A stretch of DNA of 64,000 nucleotides. It comes from Whalleya microplaca (taxonomy: Eukaryota > Ascomycota > Sordariomycetes > Xylariales > Xylariaceae). The translations under genes were made by a program, and so were the position numbers. Of the stretch, positions 48,216 to 60,282 are shown in pieces. Within the stretch, counting starts at the first letter, position 1; every line of letters begins with the position of its first letter. The notes under the pieces are model-generated. The model saw only the letters and a program-made list of their open reading frames with translations. It did not search any database and was not told the DNA's origin. Location: positions 1 to 64,000 of the forward strand of contig MU385718.1 of NCBI GenBank assembly GCA_022497155.1, in the 5' to 3' direction.

Positions 48216-49397
48216 CCCCTGAGATAAGTGAGCTCTCTTCCCAAACCTGATAGTCGTATTCCCTAGATCCGCCAAAGCATGGCGAAGATACTCTTGTTCC
48301 CCTAAGAGGAATGTAACATTTCCCAGCTTTTGCATGTGGGGTCCAATTAAGCAATTAAGAAGCACTTGATTGGGTGGTATTGAAGTGTTCGTCTTCGCGT
48401 CAATGCGCGGATAAGAATTCCATACAGCAATGGCATAGAGTGTTTTCTAGTATAAGACCTGGTGAAGTTTACTCTAGTATCGTAGATGACTTAAGCAAGC
48501 TGAATCAGCGAGAAGCTTTGGAAGTAATAGAACCCAGACACTCTGACGGCGGCTAGTATTGAATTTACTATCGAGTATAGCTTGCCTATACAATTACATG
48601 ATTCGTGGGCAAACCTGAATTGCCCTCGTTCACCAAGAGAATAACGGCAACCCGCATAACATATTTGAGAACTAACTACGTAAGGAAGGAGCATTTTCCG
48701 CCGAGAAGAACAACGCCTTATTGGGTATAACGTTCAAGTGTTGGCGGGTAAACAATAGTAATCAAGCTATTCCAATAATCTCGAAACATGGAGGCAGGGA
48801 TCTAGATTGCCGAACTTCTTGGCATTTGGTATGCTTATCAGCTCGGGGTGATTGCCGGATCTTCAGCGAGCTGACCTTAGATCTACGAGCTGGAAGCGCC
48901 TAAATGTCCATCGGATGACGATCAGTTCATCAGGGCGCCCCTACAACTACCGGAAATCCTGGTTTACCTATAGAATTCTAAACCTTCTAGATCGAGTTGC
49001 TTACCCCTAACCTTCTATTTAAGGGCGGGACCCCGTGCAGAGTCGCCATGTGGCGATCACCTTCTGTTTTTTGCGCTTTTGTCCTACGATTAGCCATTGA
49101 CATACGCCACAAAGGTAAGCTCCTCAATAGACATAGCACAAGGATCCAAAGAAGTAAGGTAGTCCAAATCTTCAGCCTCGGTTTATCTGCCCGACTATAC
49201 CGCCCTATTCGCCGAAGAGTTCCGATAACCATCATGCTCATCTGACCATAACTTATGGGCTCCCTCAACGAGATATGGCGTTGTTCCGACGAGGAAACGC
49301 CTGGCTAGAAATGTCACACAAGAATGGCCCCAAAACCTTCAACAATCTCTTGGCCTCTGCGGTGACTAGCGCTAGCTGTCTGCTGTCCTGTTGAGTT
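48216..49397. other. Intergenic region with possible gene fragment
   Basis: No supported gene. A minus-strand frame at 48987-49268 (93 codons) with a charged N-terminal and hydrophobic middle part has no recognisable domain. It may be a transposon or gene remnant beside the MITE-like element. Confidence 0.4.
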
Positions 49398-49667
49398 CAG
49401 CAATTCCACCAAGTTAAGCCAAGCCATTAACTCGACTTAAGCCAAATCAAGTCAGTTTATTCGAGGTTTGACTTGACTTGACGATATTGACCACTTAAGT
49501 TGATTCGTTACCTTATAGTAAGTAGCTCATACGAGTAAATTTGAATACAGAAATGCTGACTATCGTCAATTTTCTAGGAACAAATTGACTTGACTCAATT
49601 GCAATTTTCCGCAATTTGGATCAAGCCAAAGTTAAGTCAAGTGATACCTTGACTTGTGGAGACGCTG
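49398..49667. mobile_element. Second MITE-like element related to the hAT-type family (270 bp)
   Basis: The ends read CAGCAATTCCACCAAGTTAAG on one strand and CAGCGTCTCCACAAGTCAAGG on the other, an imperfect inverted pair sharing the CAGC start. The subterminal DNA carries the same TTGACTT/AAGTCAA motifs as the 42581-43129 element. The flanking octamers (GTTGAGTT and CTTTGAGG) do not match exactly, so the insertion is older or the borders are off by a few bases. Confidence 0.6.
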
Positions 49668-50142
49668 CTTTGAGGCTCTTCAACGAACAGGGATGGCCAA
49701 GGATCACTCATCGCCTCACGCCGCAGACGCGCACCAGATGGTACATGACTACACAGCCTTACCAGTGACTAATCGAGCTCTGAAATATAAGAAAAAATTC
49801 GCAAGCCATGACTAGATACAGCATCAGATGATGACGATTGGCTTCGCCCTGCGGCTGAGAGAAAGTACGCATCATTGGATAGGCACCGGATAAGTTCATG
49901 CAGGCTACCTGACAGCTCATCTGTGTAACAATTCTAAGCTCATTAATGTCAGCAATAGGCAGCACTTGATTTCGCCCGCATAAATAGACGTGCAGAAGTT
50001 GCGTTTTATGATGTTCCCGTTCTCTCGAGCATACTCCAAGACTTATCCAAAATTCAAGGACCTTCATCATTGCACGACTCCATAGTCAAGAAATTCGAGA
50101 ATATAATCTATATTTCCCCCTGACTATTGAGTCCATTCCACA
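49668..50142. other. Intergenic region, no gene seen
   Basis: 475 bp. A 103-codon minus-strand frame at 49759-50070 has no recognisable features. The right end would be the promoter of the small ORF at 50143. Confidence 0.45.
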
Positions 50143-50571
50143 ATGCCCCGTTACTATGACAACGATCATCGAAACTATGATTATACTCGCCACTTAACTC
50201 ATCGCTTTTCACGCGACGCTCGTTCCAGCCATCACCCAACACAGTATATCGTTAACGACGGCAGGATGATTATAGACGAGAGATCCTTGAGGCATAGCAA
50301 CGCGATTATCTACAATGGACCCGACTCGACCATGTGGCTCAAACCAAAGTCGTGGTCCTCCACACGAGCCCCATACGATCCATGCTGCTCGCTAGAGGTG
50401 CCGTACATTCATACCTGTCGTGGATGCTACCACCGGTGTGAGCTATACTCCGGGAGCTACTGCCGCGATTGCTATTCGGCACGACTGGCCCCTTCAGTGG
50501 GCAGACATGTGTCGATTCGTTATCGTGATCGAAGCGTCTCACCAAAAAGGAGGACAATTGAATGGAGGTAA
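50143..50571 (+). CDS. Hypothetical small protein with two CxxC knuckles
   Basis: 142 aa, single exon, ATG in a fair context (CCACAATGCC). No family is recognised. The N-terminal half is rich in Tyr, His, Arg and Asp (MPRYYDNDHRNYDYTRHL). The C-terminal half has a cysteine cluster: Cys92-x2-Cys95, Cys99, and Cys107-x2-Cys110 (TCRGC...YCRDC), with a CC pair at 81-82. The spacing suggests a small zinc-ribbon-like fold. A basic RS-like tail (RYRDRSVSPKRR) follows. There is no signal peptide or membrane segment. It lies alone between gene-poor regions. It is open and cysteine-organised, which argues against chance, but a spurious frame cannot be excluded. Confidence 0.45.
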   Translation: MPRYYDNDHRNYDYTRHLTHRFSRDARSSHHPTQYIVNDGRMIIDERSLRHSNAIIYNGPDSTMWLKPKSWSSTRAPYDPCCSLEVPYIHTCRGCYHRCELYSGSYCRDCYSARLAPSVGRHVSIRYRDRSVSPKRRTIEWR

Positions 50572-50924
50572 ACGCCTACATGGTTTGGGGTACGTTAGAT
50601 AAAGGGACTTATGGAAAATATTTTCTCAGTTTGTCCAAGCACGAAAGTATCTGATATATCTCATTTTGAACAATTTGACACGGCAAACAAGTTTGAAATG
50701 AAGGCTCCGTAGTATTTCATTTCTTATTGATATTAATTTATACTTCATTTTCAATATGTATACTGAGTCAGATATCTGGCTATCTTTACACTAAACACTT
50801 TTGACAGGTTATTTTAGCCGAGGTAATCCTTGAAAATTATTGCTATAAATATATGCCAAGTCACATTTCCAACAAAATCTTGGTGTTATGGAAACAGCGG
50901 AAGTAACGGGCGGGCACATGTGAT

Positions 50925-50954
50925 AAGCAGGCTGAAGCAGGCTGAAGCAGGCTG
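50925..50954. repeat. Short tandem repeat, unit GCTGAAGCAG
   Basis: Almost three exact copies of a 10-bp unit in non-coding DNA. Confidence 0.9.
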
Positions 50955-51629
50955 TCTGGCATCAACGAAACGTAATTGGATTAATATGGAGATACTAAAG
51001 GCTCTCACTAGTAGTTGTAATAGTATGGCTTATGTAGAAACTAGAATGCATAGTGCTGATGTGAGCCTAAGTGACCATATAATATAGCTTAAAGACCTAG
51101 CGAGGTGTTGAACGCTCTTACAAGATTAGGGTCTATTTATTATATGCTAAATCGAAGGATTACATTCATACTGAGACATTATGATGCTCGGTAACTGGAA
51201 AGTGAGACTTGAATCAATTGCCATATATCATATACCATATGGACTGAATGCACGATGTATATGAACTCAGCCAAGTAGCTACTTACTGTTTTAATTGGTG
51301 TAATAAGGACTTGATGATGTCACGGATTTTGCTATCATACGGTGGTTTGTGTAGCGCCGTATCCCTTTTCTTACAATCGGACCAGTTCGGTAATTCGGTG
51401 AGCGCAAACTGTGCTCCCCAGGATAATAGTCGGCATTACAGTTCTCAGTCTCTCACATCTCGATGCCTAGCACTTTATAGACTGCTCGGAGTACTTTCAT
51501 TAAAGACCACCACATCTCCTTCCCCTCCAATTCAGATGTCCACTGCCCGACCATGATATCCCGGACCCCTACCCCACTCTCCCGTTAGAAATTCTCGAGC
51601 AAGAGTATAGCTATTGTCACAAAGACGAC

Positions 51630-51657
51630 GCCGTTATTGCTGCACAGCAATAACGGC
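51630..51657. other. Perfect 13-bp inverted repeat (hairpin)
   Basis: GCCGTTATTGCTG and CAGCAATAACGGC are separated by two bases. The flanks extend it imperfectly (TTGTCACAAAGACGAC against TTGTGTCCTGCGACAG reversed). No adjacent gene end explains it as a terminator. It could be a short palindromic transposon relic. Confidence 0.75.
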
Positions 51658-53393
51658 TTGTGTCCTGCGACAGTTATGTATGTACTCGTTCTCTTTTGTT
51701 GCCTGTGTACTATTGTAGCGATTAGATACATTTGGAAATAATACCTCCCATTTTTATTTTAAAGTATTTATGCAAATGGTTTCCTCCTTATGCATACCGT
51801 CTACTTGATGCTCGATAGGATTGTTACGTGCACTATCGTCTAGGGATTTAGTTATGCCAATACTACTCGCAATTACTAAGTATATCAAAAATCTATCAAG
51901 ACACATTATAGATAAATGTCATAGATCATAAACTAGATTATGCCACGGGTATGTTAATCGTTAACATAGAAACAGTTGCGTTTTGAGGCATTTAAGTATA
52001 GCAGAAGAAGAGCTATCATCTTATTGCAAGATAGGGCTGATATAAATAGCAACGGCAGGGTGCGGATCCTAATGGACGTGTGGGATTGTGCTTCGACTTT
52101 GGCTATGTTCTCTGTCCCTTTCAGCTATATTATTTTCTTCGGTCAACCACCATCATGTGCTTGAATGTGTTTAGAACTTCCTGCCAAAGATATTGAAAAC
52201 AAAATTCACTTACCGTCCGGGACATGGAAAAGGGGTCTGCGGAATTTGCTAAGAAGGCCATCACACTAGGATGACCAAGTGGGGGGCCTTGAATGGTTTG
52301 ACACTACAACTTTAAAATGACCACATGCACTATGTGGGCAGCTCAAGTAGTCTCAAGAGATGTGGTTGTTAGGGAATAATGATAAGGTGCATACCCCTAC
52401 AACAGCAGTCGATATTAGATACACCAGACGCCCCACAGCTGACAGCCATTTTGCATATAATTCATTAATGATACTTATATAGAAAACATTATAACCTTTG
52501 GGCGTGTTGTGGCGCAATAGCTCACACAAGTATTCTGTGTTCTATACGGAGTGAATAACATGTCTAATCCTCCTCAGACAGATAAAAATTGTACATTTGA
52601 AATGGAAAATATATGTAATTCATGGACTACTGACGATCTCTCGTTGGGTTAGCGCCTGAAAACCTTCAAGCATCAGTAATCTTAGACTTTTATATTGCTT
52701 ATTTTCGAGATTCGGGGGAACAAGTGGAGGCTTTTACGATGATAGCTGCGGGTATGCGGCATGCATGTGGGGAGCCGGGACTCGGGCTCGTGTGGAGACT
52801 CGGGGTTTACGGAGGCACCCCGTGATAGAGCATGTCAGGACTTAACAATGTTTGCTCTGTCAGGGGAGTCGGAGAAACCCTTTACTAACAACAACTCGTT
52901 CACTAATTCAGGTTATAAATACCTTATTGCTGTAGACTGACTTGTACGTATCTTTACATCCTTGGTAGGGAGGTGAGGAGGTGAGTACTTTTGAGGCTAA
53001 TGTGGGAGGCTAGGCACGTAACCGCAGGTATGGATACAACCGGCACGTCCAAGTTGCATGATACCGTTATTTTGAACAAGTTGGCTTATGGGCTTGTAAA
53101 TTGGTACAGTAACGGAGCCATGATATTGGAATATTGTAGGAGCCCCGCATGATGTCACGGTAATTACGGATTCAAGCAGGTGGGCAGCCAGTCTATTAGC
53201 CCACTTATCTAGGCGGAGAGTTGGGTCATCCTATATTAAATGTCGGTCAGAACCTTACCAGGCAACGATAGGTCCATGCACGTTGGTTAACAAAATACAA
53301 GTTCCTTGAGTAATGGTGATACTGCTTGAATCCTTCATCCTAAACTTCCGTTCCCTAAATAATATTGAGAACTGTTCTCCCTGAATCGCAATA

Positions 53394-54194
53394 ATGGTCT
53401 TCGTCCCACCAAACGATGAAATACCTCGGTTTAACGCCTATCTTCTCAAACCGCTGTCAGAAGTTGAACTAAAGGCCTTTAAAAGGCAATTCGAAATAGG
53501 CACATGTGCCCCGTTCAACACCAAACTTGAGCTCGTCATTAAAAAGGCACCAGAAGACTACCTGAACCAACCGCATTCATACATCCGCATCAAGGAGAAT
53601 GAGGCTGGTCGCACGGATCCTTTTATACTGATCGATGAGCGCGTCGTTTCGGATGGCGCGGTCTGGTACGTGGATCGCTTCGCCGATGAGGATGAGGTCA
53701 AGGAAGGGATGGCGCAATCCACCTCCGTGCTGTGGCAAATCCTGCTGAAGACGGACTGTCTGGCGCTCACGTGGGTCAACTACGACATTGTCAACATGAC
53801 CATCCAAGAAGATCTTGGAAACTGTGGCGTGGAGCTACCGGCACCCGAGAACTTCGAGCAGCCTGAGATCTGGGATATTGGCATGGACATGGAGAAGGAG
53901 ATGTACGAACAGGATATTTGGATCACGGCAGGGCCGGATGAAATCGAGGAGAGCACGGACAGAAAGCTACGCGATAAGTTCTTACCGAGACCTAAGAGGG
54001 TAGCGAGGTTGAAGGAAGGCCTTGCGGAGGAGGTGGGGTTGATCAACAGATGGACTATTCCATCTGAGGCAGAGCCATGGGAGTTTCCGGACGGAAGCAC
54101 GAAGGAGTTCCCCAAAGGAAGCGTTGTTCTCCAGCTGAAATATAACCCGGAGTTTGCTTGGCCTGCGTATAAATGGCCGGAAGAATCACTGTAA
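53394..54194 (+). CDS. Hypothetical cytosolic protein, DUF6924-like
   Basis: 266 aa, single exon, ATG preceded by CAATA. No signal peptide or membrane segment. The sequence is acidic and well ordered. The stretch PFILIDERVVSDGAVWYVDRF (about 76-96) is reminiscent of DUF6924 proteins, which occur in fungi and bacteria without known function; this assignment is from memory and tentative. Later parts include LWQILLKTDCLALTWVNYD, a repeated WDIGMDMEKEMYEQDIWI segment, and a Trp/Pro-rich end with a possible RWTIPSEAEPWEFPDGS loop. Codon use and the continuous frame support a real gene. It is tail-to-tail with the MARVEL gene, 354 bp away. Confidence 0.8.
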   Translation: MVFVPPNDEIPRFNAYLLKPLSEVELKAFKRQFEIGTCAPFNTKLELVIKKAPEDYLNQPHSYIRIKENEAGRTDPFILIDERVVSDGAVWYVDRFADEDEVKEGMAQSTSVLWQILLKTDCLALTWVNYDIVNMTIQEDLGNCGVELPAPENFEQPEIWDIGMDMEKEMYEQDIWITAGPDEIEESTDRKLRDKFLPRPKRVARLKEGLAEEVGLINRWTIPSEAEPWEFPDGSTKEFPKGSVVLQLKYNPEFAWPAYKWPEESL

Positions 54195-54548
54195 GAATGC
54201 CGAGGGCATACAGAATTTTGGATTATAGGCGGTTTGGACTTGAGGCGGTTAATAGTTAATGTCCCACATCTGTGGTTGTACAAGCGATAGTAGCTTTTAT
54301 TCGAGAAGTCGGGGGTTCCAACGTATTTAATGGAGCTCAGCACGAGATATTAGAGGATAAGTTTTTAATAATTTTGTCTATTAAGTTCCATCATGACTTG
54401 CATGACAAGGAACGAGCTCCCCTAACCTGGTGGAGCCTCTAACCGAAGTACCTCTCCATAAGAGAACATGCGTGCAATAAACCCATCGCCCCTGTGTCTA
54501 TGAATATCCACAAATTCACTATGATCCAACGTAACGATCTATGGAGCT
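54195..54548. other. Convergent intergenic region
   Basis: 354 bp between two 3' ends. Nothing else was seen. Confidence 0.6.
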
Positions 54549-55166
54549 CTATACAGTCTCTGTCTTGTACGAGTAGAACTTGTTGTTAATCTTGTCCGAC
54601 ATCGAACCCGAGTACTGATCGACCTTGGCGTTGATCCTGCTCTCGGCAGCGTTCTGGTAGTGATCGATCTTCGCGTTCGTCTTCTTGCCGATGCAGGTTC
54701 TCATTGCGCCATAGAGCCCAGTAAAAAGCCAAAATAAGGCGTTGACGAGGTCGATCCACACAGCGCACTTATTCACCTTGACACTCGTACCCTCGAACTC
54801 GTCGTCGGTGCGCTTGAGGAAGATGTTCGCGAAAGTGCCAAACAGGGCGATCCAGAGGACGAATAGCACAAGGTCCCACGGAAAGAGACGGTGTGACTGC
54901 AGCCTGCTGAAAGGGTTGGGGATGGCGTAGAGGACACAGGTGATGCAGGAGAGGCCGGCAACGACGAGTGCGTAGACCCAGCTGGGCGACTGCGGGTTCC
55001 CGGCTCGGTGGTCCTTATCCACACGATGGCCGTACAGGCCGATTACGACGACGGCGAAGATGAACTGGATGCCACGGGCTGCCCAGCGAAGCCATGTCTC
55101 GTACACGTAGATCTGCTTCGTGATGGCACCCTTGCCAAACTTGCCCGCGAGATTTTTCAGAGCCAT
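54549..55166 (-). CDS. Four-pass MARVEL-type membrane protein
   Basis: 205 aa, single exon. I chose ATG at 55166 (MALKNLAGKFGKGAITKQIY); the frame is open upstream to 55433, but that extension is low-quality and AT-rich, like a 5' leader. Four hydrophobic segments lie at about 29-46, 63-82, 97-116 and 133-154. Both termini face the same side, and there are short loops, as in MARVEL-domain proteins. These sit in sterol-rich or curved membranes such as eisosome and secretory vesicle membranes. The C-terminal tail (160-205) is amphipathic and Asn/Lys-rich with two similar segments, AKIDHYQNAAESRI and AKVDQYSGSMSDKI. No specific orthologue is claimed. Confidence 0.8.
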   Translation of the reverse strand: MALKNLAGKFGKGAITKQIYVYETWLRWAARGIQFIFAVVVIGLYGHRVDKDHRAGNPQSPSWVYALVVAGLSCITCVLYAIPNPFSRLQSHRLFPWDLVLFVLWIALFGTFANIFLKRTDDEFEGTSVKVNKCAVWIDLVNALFWLFTGLYGAMRTCIGKKTNAKIDHYQNAAESRINAKVDQYSGSMSDKINNKFYSYKTETV

Positions 55167-58100
55167 TATTGTTCTGGTGTCAGGTGGATAATAAAGGTCA
55201 AATGAATACGACTTAGTCGTAGCTAGAATAGAAGCGAAGCGGAATAAGAAAAAATTTGGTATTAAGCAATTAAGATGGGGTGTAGTGAATGAATGAATGA
55301 CATCCAGCGTCGTACCTATAAGTTGATGATGAAGAAAAAGACCGTTAGTGGTTGGGAGAGAAGGGGAATTATTTAAGTGTGAACATAATGAAATTCTACG
55401 AGTCACCTCCAACATGGTACATTCAGTGATCAAACAAGCGCCACGTGCGACTCATAGACGTGTCGACAAAGAGACTGGCCTTTGTTGTTCGTGAGTCGAA
55501 ACAAAGACTTCTAATTCTGGATTTCCTAATCGGATCAATGTGAACCAATCAATTGAAGGCCTTAGACATGGTCTGTGCTGTGCGCTTTGTCGCACAGGCC
55601 CCAGAAACAAAGACATCGAGTGGTCGAGGTTCCATTAACTGCGAAACACAGGCGCTTAATAGTCAGTCCAAAAGAAGACCCCAACAGCGCTTACACAAAT
55701 GATCTGACATAGTATGTTGTACGCGTATGAAGAAATTCGTAATTCAAGATTTAATCTGCATGTAGATCTTTCTTCATACCTATATTTTGGGCTCAACTTG
55801 CTTGTAGCCGCGATAGTCCAAGGGATGCGCGCTAACTTTCAATTCAACATTATGTAATTGAAATGTGCCACGAGAGTATAGCCGTAGGTTTGCCTGCAGC
55901 TGACACAAAATAGGTGCCTGGTTGATTATGGTTTCTGTAGTCTAATTATACTTCAGACTAGTGTGATTGGCTGAAAATCTATTGCTCTGGGTTAATAAGT
56001 TTTGCAACAGAACTACTTGGGTAAAAAGGTGGACAACTACAACTATCATTATCACGATTATTATGTTTAACGCGGATTTTATAAAGTCCCATTGCTAACT
56101 ATGCATTTGTTATTCTGTATATAGGATCTAGCAAAGGCACACGTGTTTTCAAACCCAGGTGGGTAATTGCATTCTGCATATCTACAGCAGAGAACAGAGT
56201 TATTGAAGCGCTCTGGTAGACTTGTAATTAGAGTGCATTGGTAATCAATGACATCCAAAAACATCTACGAGATGAGTAAATTTGACTAGAAACTACCAGT
56301 CATAAGTACGTACAAATCTCAGCAATATATATCCGAGTATATAAGGAAGCTTTCAGTACTTTATGCTATGACTTCCATATTGAAACTTTCTAGTTCCTAA
56401 TAACGATGAGAACCACATAGACAAAACGTCTATTACAGTTATATGGAAATTAAACACAGTCTCCGTTCATTCACAAAACCTTATCCTAAAGTCAAAGGAA
56501 AGCATAAGCACGTTAATGGTGCCAAATGTCCCTACATAAACGTATGAGGTAGGTAGCAAAATATCACAGTTATTGCACAAAGAATGAACTATAATGTTAT
56601 CTTCAAGCAACCTTTATACACATAAAACCTAACAAAAAACTAACACCAAAGAGCTAATTCTACTATGCCTTGGGCACAGGTTGTGACCCGCAGGTGTGTC
56701 CAGCGAAGCTTGTGGACGGCAGCATTGTTGAAAAGAAGCCTCCGGTGATTCAGAACTAACGCACTCATACCATACCTGTCACTCCGAAGAGGTAGCCCTC
56801 GAAGTCACCTTTAACTCCAATGTGTGACCATGTCTGATCAATAAACATGACCACCAGATAGTGGTGTAACGAGCTGCTGCACCTAAGCGTCTAATCTTAA
56901 GTTAAACCGAAATGTATGGCATACTATGGCTTGTTGGTGTCAATTGACCATCAAATTGACAACCTTCATTAACGTCGCACATGAAATTGTATGAATGCAG
57001 CAGGTTCAGTCTCATTCTTCAGCACGAGCTTGTTAGTAACGTCTTTACCTTGCACCAGTTGTTAACATTTCGCACCACCTAGATATCTCCATATCATTGA
57101 CCAATACTTCCCCATCTTTCCAAGCATGAGACAGAATCGCATATCATGGACGTGAATCATCTACGGACTCTTGAAGTCATAGGGCTGAGATGCTTGATTC
57201 TTTGAGGGTTGAGTCACAGAAACACGAATGTGTCCAGGTCACGAACTAAGGAACCCCTTTATAACCGGGCCGCAGACTGTGCAGGTCATCCCGAGGCAAT
57301 GGCAACGATACGTGGTGACACAGCATGTAAGGCAGAACCTAAGGGTCCAATGGGGTAGAAGTGGATCAGAACAGCAATCAGTTATTATTGACAGCCGAAC
57401 ATCGCATAATACCCGAAGATTTGGGCAGCCCGTTGTCATTGCGCAGGTGCTGAGTGTTTAGATGAACTATGATGGCAGCGTGCAGTACGTACCAACTTAA
57501 CCTAGAGACCTTAGCTTAACGTGCATGAACTCGACACGTGCTCTAGGGATACAATAAAGGTTTGAGTATATTATCGCAGCAACTGGGGGCTTTCATAAAG
57601 TCGACTATGAGAATAGGAGATTAGAAATTCGACAATCGAGAATGGCAGAATCAACAGACTACCTAGTCCTCGGCGACTCAGTGTCTGACGAGGTGGGACA
57701 ACCCTTGTGTGCCTCGGCATAGATCTGAGCTGCCAATTGGTTACACACCTGGGGACATCGGACGATGACATCAGCTCGCGGGCCACAATCAATTTCCAAC
57801 ACTCAGCACAGCAAAGACAGAGAGAGAGAAGATCACATGCCAGCAAAAATCATGCACTAATTTTGCAGGCAATTTGGACACATGACACGAGAGTCGCGCC
57901 AGAAGGAACCGAAAAGCCCCAAGTGATCCATTCAACGGCTCGACTTCCCCACGAAACCCCAGACAATGGGTACGGCGGTACATACATACCTCAGCCCCCC
58001 TGTCCGTCTAAACTAGTGGGCCTCGTTAGTAGCACAGAACGCTGTGGGGGGGAGGTAAAACAGTGGCTACCATTGGCAATACAGAGTTGCTGAGTGGCCT

Positions 58101-58390
58101 GAGGGCAATGGGTGGCGGGGGGCGCTGTACTGCAATGTTGCTGCTTCCGGCCTGTGTCGAGTTCAATTATCACATGCTCATGTCGGATAGCGCAGGTTAG
58201 CTGCGTGCTTCGCAATGCCGAGCTCTTTTAAAGCCTTGAATTCCAACGGCGCCGCGTAACAATTCCCCTTCAAACCTCCTGATCTCAATCTCTAGAGCAG
58301 CTTTTGTATCTCTATCTCCTCTTTCTCACCTGTAGAGCTGGGTAACCATTATTAGTAGAATTTCTCCATTTGCACAGTCGTTCATTCAAG
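55167..58390. other. Intergenic region, no gene seen
   Basis: 3.2 kb. Short frames only. The right end (58230-58390) is CT-rich leader sequence before the cytochrome b5 fusion. No RIP signature. Confidence 0.5.
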
Positions 58391-60282
58391 ATGTCCAAGA
58401 CTTTTTCTAAGAGCGATGTCTCATCGCACAACAAAGGCGACTCGCTGTGGATCATTGTTGATGACGATGTCTATGATCTGACCAAATTCCAAGATGACCA
58501 TCCTGGTATGTTACCACCTGACAGAGTTGCTGCCATTGGCTGCCCCGTCCGTTCAACATTCGGAATGACGGGCATGCGCATGCGCACAGAGCAATGAGCT
58601 TAGAACTGACCACGTTGCTATTCCAGGTGGAAAGAAGATCCTCACCCGGGTTGCTGGAAAGGACGCCTCCAAGCAATTCTGGAAGTACCACAATGAAGGC
58701 ATCCTCAAGAAGTACAAGCCGTCGTTACAGATTGGTTCATTAGATTCCAAGCCCAAGCCCAAGCCCAAGGCTGCCGAAGCGACGCCCTCACCGACATTAG
58801 CTGCACCCGAGCCCAAAAAGGAGGCTACGAAGACTGCTGTTCCCTCTACTGCACAGGAAGAATCGGAGGCATTGGAGCCATTCGGTGCTCAAATTCCATT
58901 TGCGGATCCTAGCTGGTACCAAAGTGTATGTTTTCGCCTTCCTCGTTCGTTGGCTTGTCATTGTGGCTCTTACTGATCAGTCATATATAGTATCACTCAC
59001 CCTACTTCAACGAATCTCATGCTGCGCTCCGAGCCGAAATCCGCGAATGGGTCGAAAGTGACATCGAGCCGAACGTCACGGAATGGGATGAAAAGAAGGA
59101 GGTTCCACGTGAGATCTTCCTGGAAGCCGGCCGCCGTGGCTACCTAGCTGGTTTGCTCGGTGTGCACTACCCTGTTGAATATACCAAGAATAGTGTGAAG
59201 TCGGTAGCACCGGAGAAGTGGGATCTCTTTCACGAGATGATCGTCACTGACGAGCTCTCGCGTGTCGGATCCGGCGGATTTGTCTGGAACATGATCGGTG
59301 GCTTCGGTATTGGTGGGCCGCCCCTCATCAAGTTCGGCAAGAAGCCCTTGAAAGACCGAATCATGCCTGGCATTCTGTCGGGTGAGAAGCGAATCTGCTT
59401 GGCGATCACGGAACCCGATGCTGGCAGTGATGTCGCCAACCTCAATTGCGAGGCCAAGCTCAGCGAAGATGGCAAACACTACATCGTCAATGGTGAGAAG
59501 AAGTGGATCACAAACGGTATCTGGTGTGACTACTTCACCACAGCAGTGCGAACAGGCGGTGAGGGTATGAACGGTGTCTCATTGCTACTCATTGAGCGTG
59601 AAGCCGGTGGCGTTAGCACGAGGCGGATGGACTGCCAGGGTGTCTGGTCCTCCGGTACCACATACATCACTTTCGAGGACGTGAAAGTCCCCGTTGAGAA
59701 CCTGCTGGGCAAGGAGAACCAAGGATTCAAGGGTGAGTCATCTACTATATGCTTTAATTCATTCTCATCCGGTACTAACAATTCCTAGTCATCATGACCA
59801 ACTTCAACCACGAACGCATGGGCATCATCATCCAATGCCTGCGCTTCTCGCGCGTCTGCTACGAGGAATCGGTCAAGTACGCGAACAAGCGGCGGACGTT
59901 CGGCAAGAAGCTGATCGAGCACCCGGTGATCCGGATGAAGCTGGCGCACATGGCGCGGCAGATCGAGGCGTCGTACAACTGGCTCGAGAACCTGATCTAC
60001 CAGTGCCAGAAGATGGGGGACACGGAGGCGATGCTGCGGCTCGGCGGGCCCATCGCCGGCCTCAAGGCCCAGAGCACGCTGACCTTCGAGTTCTGCGCCC
60101 GCGAGGCCAGCCAGATCTTCGGCGGCCTCAGCTACTCGCGCGGCGGCCAGGGCGCCAAGGTCGAGCGCCTGTACCGCGACGTCCGCGCCTACGCTATCCC
60201 CGGCGGCAGCGAGGAGATCATGCTCGACCTCAGCATGAGGCAGAGCTTGCGGGTCGCCAAGATGACGGGGATGAAGTTATGA
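58391..60282 (+). CDS. Cytochrome b5 / acyl-CoA dehydrogenase fusion protein
   Basis: Four exons: 58391-58505, 58627-58925, 58991-59732 and 59789-60282, giving 549 aa in consistent phases. Introns are 121, 65 and 56 bp. Residues 1-75 are a cytochrome b5 domain with heme ligands His37 (DDHPGG) and His60 (FWKYHNEG). A Pro/Lys/Ala linker (about 80-120) leads to a full acyl-CoA dehydrogenase from about 140. It has the FAD/substrate motif CLAITEPDAGSD, VNGEKKWITNG, NFNHERMGIIIQ, RRTFGKKLIEHP and the C-terminal IPGGSEEIMLDL containing the likely catalytic glutamate. Such fusions are known across filamentous fungi. The b5 domain may pass electrons to or from the flavin, so the enzyme may act as a desaturase-like or b5-coupled dehydrogenase; this is inference. 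No mitochondrial presequence or obvious PTS1 (ends GMKL) is seen, so location is open. Confidence 0.96.

Larger units (their letters stand above)
50572..53393. other. Intergenic region, no gene seen
   Basis: 2.8 kb. It contains the 10-bp tandem repeat at 50925 and the hairpin at 51630, both listed. A GC-rich patch at 52740-52830 (CTCGGGCTCGTGTGG) is of unknown meaning. Open frames are short and unconserved. Confidence 0.5.
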
